Source: Fusobacterium necrogenes (GTDB taxonomy: Bacteria > Fusobacteriota > Fusobacteriia > Fusobacteriales > Fusobacteriaceae). Taken from it: 64,000 bases of DNA. The DNA lies in contig NZ_UGGU01000003.1 of the NCBI RefSeq assembly GCF_900450765.1, positions 1,352,854 through 1,416,853 of the forward strand, given 5' to 3'. This document shows, piece after piece, positions 8,901 through 17,600 of this stretch; the stretch's first letter is position 1; each line of letters begins with the position of its first letter. Under the pieces are notes generated by a model. It saw only the letters and a list, made by a program, of their open reading frames with translations, was not told the origin of the DNA and did no database searches. Position numbers and translations under genes: made by a program.

Positions 8901-11228
8901 CACTATTTTTCCAAGAGCTTCAATTAAAAGATTATCTCCAGCTTGTAATACCCCTGAATTAATAACGCTACCAGTTTCTAGAGTAAGATCTTTTTGTGAA
9001 GTAACAACTCCTTTATTTTCAAAAGACTCTTTTGTAGTTATTTTAACATTATCTCCAGATAATACTCCAAGCATTCCTGTTTTAGATAAGATATCTTTTA
9101 AATTATTTAATTTATTTTTAACCTCTTCTAATCCACTTAAAGTAGCTTTTAATTCTGCAAGTTGCGCTGGATCTTTTTCAGCTGCTATTTTCTTATTTAA
9201 CTCTGATATAGAATTTTCTACTTTTGTTAACTCCTCCTCAGAATATTGATATAGAGCTCCTAAATATTTCTCTATCTCTTCTGAGCTTCCAGCATTGAGA
9301 AGTTCTTTAACATTTATAACTAAATCTTTTACAGCCGTTATATGTCCCGCATTTAAAAATTTACCTTGTACAGCTTGAATTAATATAGAATCTGCACCTA
9401 GTTTTCCTGTATTTGTTAGATTATTTGCGCTTATTAACTTAAGATCTTTTGTAGCTAATATCTCTCCATTATTAACTAATTCTCCAACAGTAGTAGTTAG
9501 AATAATATTTCCATCACTAGCAATAACTTTTCCATTTAAAGCATTTATAAGTTCTTGAGCAGTGATAGTTATATCTTTTGCTGATATATTTCCATAGTTT
9601 TCAAATTTTCCTTTTAAAACTTCAATTTTTAATTTTCCATTAGGATCTACTACCTCATTTAACTCTTTTTTATTTTCTCTAATCTCTCCTTTGTTAACAA
9701 AAGAAGAATTAGCTGTTAACTCAAGATCACTTCCTTTTAATAAAGCATTCTTTTCATTTAATAAGCTTTCAGCAGTAATAGTTAATTTTCCATCTGCAGA
9801 AATAATTCCTTTATTTACTAATTCTTTAGTAAATATTTCTACATCTTTACCTATTATTCCTGTACTTACCCATGTAATCTCTTCTGAAGAATAAACTTTT
9901 CCACTTTCAATATCTTTTACTTGAAGTGATCCATCACTATTTGATACTATTACTAACTTATTAGAATCAACTCCTGATACTGTAGGAATTAGTACTCCTT
10001 GTACATCTAACTTCTCTGAAAGCTTTAAAGTTATAGAATTTTTACTTATCAATCTAGCAGAAGTCTTATCTTGTAAAGTTAATCCTTTAGCAGAAATAAC
10101 TATATTTCCTCCAGTAGATTGAACGGCTGATCTTATAGTTCCATTTCCTTCTAATTCAAGAGTAATATCATTCTCTGCTGAAATAGAATTAATTTGATCT
10201 TTTCCAGCAACTTTTATGATTCCACCTTTTGTTTCTAGATCTTTTCCTTTGAGTTTTACACCTTTCTTCGCGTTAAGTGTAGCTACTGAAATATTTCCAT
10301 TAGCTTCAATCGCTATATCACCTTCACTGAATATAGCTCCTTCATGTTTTACTCCAAGTCCTTGATCAGTACTGATAAGTCTAATATTTCTTCCATACAT
10401 AGCACCTAATCCAGTAGCATATATACCATACTTATCTTGTTTACTATCAGAAGAAGATTTTATAATAGGATTACTAAAATCTCCCTTCTTTAATTCAATT
10501 TTATTTTGTCCTGCGATTAAAGTAATATCAGGAGTTTTTTCTTCCTTTATAGCAGATATTTCGTTGTGTATCTCAATACTTCTTGCCAAAACATTGAAAT
10601 AATCTCCACTAGTTCCAACTCCATTTAAAAGAACATTTCCTTTTTGTACATCAAAATTAATATTAGAGTCATCCTTTAGAACTTTACCAGTACTTAAAGT
10701 AACTCCATTAGTATTAATAAAGGTAGCTCCATTGACATTTATTCCATTTTCATTAGCAAGTATGAAATCAGCTCTTTTACCAAAAACTTCAATGGTTCCA
10801 TCTATATTAGATACTTTATTTCCACTAACTTCATTCAAAATAGTAGTAGCACTACTATTTAAGTTAGGGTTTTTAGTTACATACCCACCAATTTGTGAGA
10901 CTCCATGCTCAGTACTATTGTTAAATATAAGCCCATTCCCTGCACCGACACTTAAATCAGTAAATTTGTTGTGAGAAATCCCATTTTTATCAGGATTAAC
11001 AATATTAACAACATCTGTTCCATTAGCAGAATTTCCTAAAGTTGGAGCATTGTTTCCCTGAACAGGAATAACAGTGTTTCTAGCTCTCAAATCTCTAGCT
11101 AAAATAACTTCTTCAGTAGTCCCCAATCCCCCAGTAATTAAGAAGCTAACGATTAGAGCTAGTGTAATACTCTTTCTTTTTTTAAGATTGTGTTTTAAAA
11201 TTTTTTCTGACAGTTTAAAGTCTTTCAT
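2943..11228 (-). CDS. filamentous haemagglutinin-like TpsA exoprotein (short paralogue)
   Basis: A 2,761-residue secreted adhesin of the two-partner-secretion type. It has a long Lys-rich signal sequence (residues ~1-45, hydrophobic core near ITLALIVSFLITGG) and a TPS/haemagglutination domain (~45-320) with FADFILANENGINVNGA-like NPNGI-type motifs. Then follow thousands of residues of short beta-helix repeats of the form 'G.INI.A...V...GG.'. A charged coiled-coil-like insert (KKIAAEKDPAQLAELKA) lies near residues 690-750. The family is exported by Sec and then through an outer-membrane TpsB barrel, forming a surface fibre. No tpsB/fhaC gene is in the window. The protein ends about where the payload of the neighbouring paralogue begins, so it looks like a complete adhesin without effector domains. 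The start has a GAGGTGA site 9 bp upstream. Residues ~523-976 are nearly identical to the paralogue. Confidence 0.92.
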   Translation of the reverse strand: MKDFKLSEKILKHNLKKRKSITLALIVSFLITGGLGTTEEVILARDLRARNTVIPVQGNNAPTLGNSANGTDVVNIVNPDKNGISHNKFTDLSVGAGNGLIFNNSTEHGVSQIGGYVTKNPNLNSSATTILNEVSGNKVSNIDGTIEVFGKRADFILANENGINVNGATFINTNGVTLSTGKVLKDDSNINFDVQKGNVLLNGVGTSGDYFNVLARSIEIHNEISAIKEEKTPDITLIAGQNKIELKKGDFSNPIIKSSSDSKQDKYGIYATGLGAMYGRNIRLISTDQGLGVKHEGAIFSEGDIAIEANGNISVATLNAKKGVKLKGKDLETKGGIIKVAGKDQINSISAENDITLELEGNGTIRSAVQSTGGNIVISAKGLTLQDKTSARLISKNSITLKLSEKLDVQGVLIPTVSGVDSNKLVIVSNSDGSLQVKDIESGKVYSSEEITWVSTGIIGKDVEIFTKELVNKGIISADGKLTITAESLLNEKNALLKGSDLELTANSSFVNKGEIRENKKELNEVVDPNGKLKIEVLKGKFENYGNISAKDITITAQELINALNGKVIASDGNIILTTTVGELVNNGEILATKDLKLISANNLTNTGKLGADSILIQAVQGKFLNAGHITAVKDLVINVKELLNAGSSEEIEKYLGALYQYSEEELTKVENSISELNKKIAAEKDPAQLAELKATLSGLEEVKNKLNNLKDILSKTGMLGVLSGDNVKITTKESFENKGVVTSQKDLTLETGSVINSGVLQAGDNLLIEALGKIVNTQRITAGKKIIISGDSFVSNGNEERIKEYLELLQKLNSENLSAEELAELKAKIAAFSDLGVIEGETLAITTKTTLENNGIVITKGDVSLKSEDSIKNNGVMSVGKNLDVKGKSFSSKDLTIKENLSANISGDFNSHNLSVGGNVDITSSKLENSGKLETGGGLNLTGNFSNKSGATASVGKSLNINGGVNNSGELLVGEILKVANGSTLNNGNINVNGDINIGGSSLTNAGKLIANGKIVTDVSEDISNSGDLSSTDKISLKSKNFLNSGEVVGNGVSITVDNSFSNTNSIQSNSELSISNLGNGITQSMKELKAKGNIDIEASSSDVSLAGKVQTENNLKVDSKSFTNTGELSAKNIDVKTGSLNNTGTLMTGESTRVSLDSSRQNLSSGFRSSFANSSANTVAGTMISNGDITLENVVGDINVKKFQTPGSITISTSGDIVNEGMIVGNKDVNLKATNVLNQEGTTIWAGQNLLIEALEKIYLKLNSLIMSKGDMSLKAKAIINDAGTISSGKDLSIKTDVLLNKSKVDIKYDVVGTENSKHTVRWDDTFNYHLDTTEVWVPVIENNSVVTDKATIEAAGNINIIGDTGATTKVLNESGTIAAAKDITIKGDIQNNTSYKEVDVIELLKLIKVKLSWQTKLYLTNAHGNSGVSFEGSLYDALTQGYLGKGREAYYRALALNDNELLNKALSSVLGSDWKDKSKPISQDKWNLDANFKYYAANGNAQILAGGNFTHTDGSLVNNGGESGGNKSVNITIGENVVDGIEGSLGVNIANINDIKEVNGIKYPHDVELATGSITIDGVTITAETGNLAGTIAVSGTVNPIIFIDVPTGENGLFKPVVGDPQPGEPLFETNIEFIDPNNFYGSDYFFEQLGYDKNKTSSVLGDAYYDYLLIKDMIQKGLGYVKDINAQDIQALINNAAKVSTALGLQLGKALTQEQINNLEHDIVWYVEVEVNGQKVLAPQLYLSKNSRIDIAQNQGNGGTSTIKAGGDFISDNTSFSNTNGNIDVAGNVIIKSSGNITNNSSGGMSGGISADKNIAVDATGNINMIGGSLKGDNVIVSGNDVNIESTLGIDEKGNQIISDKAGIEANNGIQVDATGNINIKGGSLTASGYEVRTNDTQEATTTQDVSQGNGNEVVENVEVVKDINYYKELFAKDSKDVIAGDAGSIYINAGGDVNIEDIYTVSSEYKHEYSDKGYSNESGSSALSNGTEVKGSNINISGKNVNIKGSDLSTNDVDEKIAEKSKSNTISISAEDNVTVEDSADVVHISSSGRTLDTVRGLLTSEYRSKDFNASLSHGSNINTNGDVYISAGHDATIKGSNINSNGSTNISAKHDVNIIDGRDEIKESTRKDVYQVFGGSSTKTSKEASLSKGSNITGDGDLNISAGNDIKVVGGKVEVKGEANFDAGNNVTFEAGKNETKESVRSIGAGVFAIGEGGLGGAIYPVDGVSFKETWDALGMPAPVTTTNAKGQNFASGNGGVILDAIVVLQAGVKVENYWSDKTATTWTESDISGKNININARNSVDIGGGNFGAAGTLNVNSKYLKSTKYEDIIKEEKTGFNIHLKELFGAESSFVDAAAKIVQSVEAGGDLNPAVGAAQGVGIATNLLFANLFGAGVQTMLGYEMGHDTSISSKENITNITAKNVNFTTEKDMSLNGVDISATDDVTLNAGGDIKITSAKEESSRNAYSSSGDVRFHQGAGVHMIYGAGVGGHIGLNTRVDVNKDNTNSTVNSNISSGGNLVVKTKGSLDIDGGHLSAEKDVNLEVGKDLNIKSDITTSSKNTYYATASLRAGVDLTTNTVIRGQLSVAAGGGHTYNDQQKIDESGITSGGNFIAKVGGDVDLDAAKLGSETGKGSLEVGGDINLKSETIRTDAAGADIVAGIGEIGEMGVSGYISDTIKKQEKVNSAIGVDSVIVKGDVAIDGEKKDVTDIPNDINNNREVQEDYFSKGGAFSGIAPVKKGYNAVTPHKRGSYDVNP
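8300..9660 (-). repeat. 1.36-kb near-identical tract, copy 1 (in the short haemagglutinin)
   Basis: This tract matches 26104-27464 with a constant offset of 17,804 bp, no indels and only scattered single-base differences. The offset equals the distance between the two start codons, so it covers residues ~523-976 in both proteins. Flanking coding sequence is clearly more diverged. Confidence 0.9.
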
Positions 11229-11602
11229 TTGATTAAATCACCTCATACCCAAATATCCCCTAAAACATCTTATCATATTCAGAAAAGTAGAAGGTACAAC
11301 TATATTAATCCATATAACAGTATGGAGCAGTTGTACCTTCTAGTAAAGTCTTCTGTCAATAAGTAAAATAAATATTTGAAATCATACTAATTTTATCATA
11401 CTTTATAAAAATTTTTTTTCTTTTTAAGAAATTAAAATAAAGTTTCATTTTAAGTTTTATATAAAAACATTAATGTTGATTTAAAGAATTTCACTAATCT
11501 TTTTTACCATCCTTTCTTTTATAAATAAAACATTTTTATCTAATATAAAACATTTTATAAAGTTGACTTTTAAAATCAATTTTTTAAATTCTTTTTTAGG
11601 AA
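11229..11602. other. intergenic region between the two haemagglutinin genes
   Basis: 374 bp, very AT-rich, no ORF. It holds the ribosome site of the short haemagglutinin (GAGGTGA), the large inverted repeat described separately, and a perfect TTGACA hexamer on the minus strand (11354-11359) with only weak -10 candidates downstream. I see no classic hairpin-plus-T-tract terminator close to the end of the long gene at 11603. Confidence 0.7.
11288..11342 (-). promoter_or_regulatory. 14-bp perfect inverted repeat in the leader of the short haemagglutinin gene
   Basis: Arms TAGAAGGTACAACT (11288-11301) and AGTTGTACCTTCTA (11329-11342) are perfect complements. The 27-base loop contains a second small helix (CCATA/TATGG). 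On the minus strand the structure ends ~60 nt before the start codon and is followed by CTTTTC. It could be a terminator for the upstream giant gene, a leader attenuator or an operator. Confidence 0.65.
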
Positions 11603-14600
11603 TTAATTTATCATATCTTCTACTAATAGTTTAATGAGTTCCTTTATTCTTGTTACAGAAAAAGCTTCTTTCTCATTTGGTTGCTTTTCATATAAATAAA
11701 ATAATTGTGGTGGAAGATCCCCAGGTTGAATATACGCATAATGATTTAATAAATACAACTCTTTTGTAGCTTCAGGAATCATATTCGAATCTTTATTCTC
11801 AGATAATAGCTTTTGATCTTGATGTTGGGTTTCATGTAATACTGTTTCCAACAAAACTCCAAGAGTTGATATTCCAGTACGAACTATATTAATACTTCCA
11901 TCAACTGCATTATGAAAACCTAATTGTTTTTCTTGCCCTATTGGAGATGAATCAAAAATATTAAGTGGACTTTCTGTATAATTCACTTGTAATAACTCCT
12001 CAAAAATTTTTTTTCTTTCTTCACTAATTACAGACAATAACAATTTTATATCTTCATCTGAAATATCTTTTACATTTAAATTATATATTTTCTCAATCAC
12101 AAACTCTGGATTTTCAAGATAGACCTCTCTCAATAAGTTTTTATCAATGATTCCATTCTGTGTAATAAAATCTTGAAGCTTTCTATTTGTAGCTAATTCA
12201 TTTATTAATTTATTATCCATCATCGCTCTAGCTTCTGCAAAGTCATTCCTAATATACTTATAAATATTTCCCAAAGCAATATAATCTTCAGTTTCTAATT
12301 TCATACCTTGTTTATTAATTATTATTTTTTTATTTTCATTACCATGTACTTCATAAGTTTTTCTAGCTTCTTTATTCATAAACATATTAGCTAAAAAATT
12401 TTGCAGATGTTCAGAAGGCAGTTTATCAGCCACCTCTGATACTAGTTGAAGTTGTTTTTTTATTTCACTATGCATTCTATTATAGACCATTCCTTCTAAT
12501 CCAGGTGTTAGTGTATATTCTTCAATACGTCTTTCTGTTTGCTTTCTTATATTCTCTAAAATATTTTTTGAGAGAAAAGCATCTAAATTATCTCCTGTTA
12601 CAAGTTCATTACTAAGTAATAATGCTTTTTCTAAATCTTTTCTTACCATATCTCTAACAATTGGATTTTCTAAATTAAAATACTCTTTTACATTGTTAAA
12701 ATTTTCAGGTCCATATCTCAAAAGTATTGAATTTTTAACTCTTGCAACAAAACGTCCTAAGTTTTCCGAATCTAAAATATCATCAACATTCAAAGGTGAA
12801 TCATATGTATCCATATCAATTTCAGGAGAAGCTTCTCCATCTAGCATATTCATATTTTTTGCATACTTTTTATTAAATAATAAACTTTCTTTTTTTATTT
12901 TTTCTTTTATTTCACTAGGTAATTCAATCACATGTTTACCTATTACAAATTTCAAATTTGGATGATCTAAATATTTCTGAAATATAACTCTTAATTCAGC
13001 AGATGTAACTGAGTCATAATTTACACTAGATGGATTAAAAACATTTAATAATTTATCAAAATTAATATTTCCTTTTTTATCTGCTATAACTTCAGTTATA
13101 GAAAAATAAACCTGTCCATTTCCTTTCAATGTCTTTTCTAAAACAATACTAGTTTTTGCAATAAAAAAATCATGAATTGAGTTATTTAAAGTAATTTCAT
13201 CCTTTAAAGTTTTTTTTCCACTAGCTATGTTTTCAGCACTTTTAGAAATTTTTTCAAATATCTTTTGAACTCTTTTATCTGCTATAATCTCTTGAAGGAG
13301 CTCTCTATTCACTTCACTATTTACTTTTTTGTATTCTCTCTGATATCTTTTATCCGCAGTTTTAAAACTACTTGAATCAAAATCTAGTACTTTTTCTATA
13401 TCTTCAGAAGTTAGAGTTTTCGAAGTTACCTTTGTTGCTAGCTCAATTAGATGTTCATAATTATTTCCTTCATTCAATTTTCCTAAATAAGAATCTGCAG
13501 TTTTATTATTTTTATTTGGAGAATCTTCAATTGCTTCTAACAAATATCCTCTACTCAATGTAGGACCATAACTCAAAGGACTATCCCCTAATTTCTCATT
13601 TTTAACATCAGCTTCTATATTCCTATTATTTTTTGAAACTTTTTCTTCCTTTCTATATTTCTCTGGTAATCCTGTGAGAGGTTCATAATGTTCTGCAACT
13701 ATTTCTGGTTCATTTGCTGTATCATCTATCTCTATTCTTACCCCATCATCTTGTGGTAAGTCAAAAGCATTTGGTTTATCTAATAAATCAAATTTACTAG
13801 ATACATTATTTATTCCATAAAAGTTTCCATACCCCGTTGATCCATTATTTTCTTTAGTTACTTTTGATCCCCTATTAGTTTCTCTCCCTGCTATTATACT
13901 TTCTACTAAAGCTTTTATTATCTCTTTACTTCTCATAACTTCAAATGCTTCTTTTTCTATAGGTTGTAGTTTATACATATTTAAAGAATGTTCAGTAGGT
14001 TTTTTACCATCTATATAAGCAAAACGTCCAAGATCATAAAATTCCCTAACCTCCTCACTAACTTTTCCTTTTTCTTTACTTGTAGCGATTATTCCTTGTT
14101 CATGATGCTGAGATTCATGTAATAACATATCAATTAGATTTCCTAGTGTTGTAATACTACTTTTATAAACTGTTATAGTTCCTGTAGCTTGATCATGATG
14201 AGCTACTTGTCCCTTTAACTTAGGATTTTCAACAAATTTAATTTTATTTGGATTATAAGGTAACCCTACTTTTTCTTCAAAATATTTTCCTCTTGTTTCA
14301 TCTATTTCCTTTAGTAATTTTTCAATAACATCATTTGGAATTTGCTTAGCATTTAGAGAGTATAACATGTTTATAAGTAAATCAGGATTTCTTGAATATG
14401 CTCTTGTCAATGCTTCTTTTTTAAATCCTGCTTCCCGTGTTATAAAATCTTTTAAATACTCATTCTCTCCTAACTCTGCTACAAGTAAATTATTCATTTC
14501 TTTTCTAGTTTCAGAAAATTTATTTGGTATCATTTCAAAAATTGAACTTAAATAGATATCATCTATATAAGTTTTACCAAGCTTCAAGTCGCTTGCTATC

Positions 14601-17600
14601 ATCGCTTTCCCTTCAATCCCATTTTTTTGAATTACTTTAGCCTCTTTATTCATAAAGATATTAGCTAAAAAATTTTGAAGATGTTCTCCTGGAATTTTAT
14701 CTCTATTTTTAGCAACAGTTTCTAGTTGTTTCCTTATACCCTCACGAGTTCTAACAAAAACTTTTCCGCCAAAACCATTCCTCTGCTCATACTCACTTGG
14801 ATTTTCTTTTTCAAAATTTATATATTTTGAAGCCATTTCATCTAAAAAAGCCAATAAATTTTCATCTGTTATGCCTCCCTCTCTCTGAAGCATTTCATTC
14901 TCTAACTCTATTTTAATTCTTTCTTTTATCATAGGATTATCCAAATTTAACTCTTCATATATGATTCTAGCACTCTCGACTCCATATCTTTGGGTTAAGT
15001 ACTCTTTCATTTTTTCAAAATTATAACGGAAATCTGTTGAGTTAATAATTTCATCTGCTGTTAACTTCCTTGGAGGTGGCGGTGTTGTATCCATTGATGT
15101 CTCAGCTTGTTCATCATCCGGTTGATACATCTCTTGTTCTAGTTTTTTCTCTTTACCTAAACTTATTAATTCTTGACTATTATTTTTACTTACCATATCC
15201 TTTATTTTTTCTTTTGTTTTTTGAGGTAATTCTATAACTTGCTTTCCTAAAACAAATTTCAAATTTGGATGTTCTAAATATTTTTCAAATACAGTCCTCA
15301 ACTCACTAGAGGTAATCGAATTATAATTTTTACTAGATTTATCAAACACTTCTAAAAGTCTATCAAAATTAATATCCTTATTCTGAGTTAAAATTATTTC
15401 ATCTAATGAAAAATATATCTTTCCTCCTCTTTCAAAAGTTTTTTCTAAAATGATTATTTGCTTTTCCTTAATAAAATTTTGAACTCCTTCTTCAATCTCT
15501 TTTTTTCCTTCTATACTATTTTTATCTTTTTTTATCTTTTCGGCACCTGAAGTTATTTGATTAAGAGCCTTTAATACTTCATCTTTTTCTAATACCAAAT
15601 TTAATAATTCTTCATTAGCTTTTTCTTTTACTCTTCCAATTTGATTCTCAGTATAATCAGTTTTATAGTTTTTTAAAAGTGGAAAAGGATTAATAATCTC
15701 TTCTTTATCTTTATCTGTAAGAGTTCCATTAATTACTTTTTCTGCAAATTTTATCATCTCTTGATTTTCATTTCCTAAATTTAATTTTCCTAAATAGGCA
15801 TCTGTAAAATGTGGATTTTTATTCAAAGATTTTGAACTTTCTCTTAAAAGTCCTCCTCTACCAAATTTTGTTCCATAGACAAGAGCTGTTTTTCCCAAAT
15901 CTCTTTCAGGTATAAAAGATAAAAGATTTTTATTATTTATAGGGTTTTGATTTTTAAAATTTTCAAACTCTACTTCTTTTTTAATTTTTTCTTTTAATTC
16001 ATTAGGTAGCTCTATAACTTGTTTAGATAAGAAAAATTTTAAATCTGGGTGATCTAAATATTTTCTAAAAGCTGTTCTTAATTCTGCTGAAGTAATCGAA
16101 TGATACATAGGATGAGACTCATTAAAAACTTCTAAAACCTTATCTAAATTAATTTTACCATTTGAAGTTGCAATTTCATCTAATGAAAAATATATTTTCC
16201 CACCATTATTGAATGTTTCTTCTAATATAGTAACTGTTTTTAGTTCAAAAAATCTATCAATTGCTTTATTTAATTCCTTTTTATTTTCAACTCTTTTTTC
16301 AGAATTTTTACTATACTTATCCCATGCTTTTAAAATATCTTTTGAAATTGTTTTAATCTTTTCATTTTCCAAGAGTAAAGTTAAAATTTTTCTATTAGCT
16401 TCCTCTGAAACTCTAGAAATTTGCTCTTTTTCATATTTGTATAATAAAGTTTGTCCTTTTTTACCTTCAAATAAATTTTTGAACTCCTCACTTTCTGTAA
16501 ATTTTAAGATTTTTTCTATTTCCATATTACTTAAATTACTCGTAAAAATTTTCTCTGCAAAAATAATAAGAGGTTTAACTTCCAAATTAAATTGTCCTAA
16601 ATATCCATTAGCAACATGAACATTTTTATTTTCAGACCTCATGGCCTCATTAATAAGAATCGCTCTTCCTTTCTGTGTTCCATAGATTAATGGCGTTTCT
16701 CCCAATCCTTTATTCTCATTTTTATCAAGTAAATTGTTACTTTTCTTTTTTTCCTTATAATCTTCAGGATTTCCAGTTAAAGGTTCATAATATTCAGGAA
16801 CTATTACTTCCTCTCCTGCTGTATCTTTTATCTCTTCCCTTATTCCATCATCCTGTGGTAAGTCAAAAGCATTGGGTTCATCAAGTATATCAAATCTATT
16901 ATCCTCATCATAAGAGTCTTCATAACTTGCTGCATCTTCACTCTCTCTTATACTCTTTAATACCTCCTCAGCTATTTTTTCAGAATCATGTGCCTCCTTC
17001 TCAATTGGTTGTGTTTCATAGTCTTTACCAAAAGTAGATATATAACCTCCTTCTAAAGAATTTAACTCATATAATTTATTTCTATCTTCAAAGCCTTGAA
17101 TATTAATTTTCTGCAAATTTTTTTGATCCTGATGTGTCAACTCATGAACTATTGTTTCAAATACATAGTCAAAACTATCTTCATCATCCAAATAAATTTT
17201 TAATTTAATACCATCATTTCCACCTGCAAAATTACCATCCGATTTTTGAACTTCAATTGGTATTTTTTCATATTCTACACCTAGTACAGCCTTAAATGCT
17301 TCAGCTTTTAATTCTTGTAATTTTTCTGCAAGTTCTCTTACTCCTTCAGGTGAAGTATCTCCCTTAGAAACCATTCTTTTAATATTCTGATCATACTCTG
17401 CTATATATCTAAATTCAGTATCTAAAGCCTTTCTTACAGAACCATTAGTTCTATCAAAAATACTCTTATATACTTTATTTAAATTTTTTTCTGACTCTTT
17501 ATTATGATCAATTAAAGGATTTTCAAGAATTGTCTGTTTATTTTTTTTCTCATCTGTACTTTCTGTTATCTTCTCTAATACTTCATTTTTTTCTGTATTT

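Noticed and set aside
3064..10974. Many 60-160-codon + strand ORFs opposite the haemagglutinin genes
   Set aside because: They are antisense shadows of the repetitive coding sequence, rich in Ser/Pro/Phe, without ribosome sites or recognisable domains.
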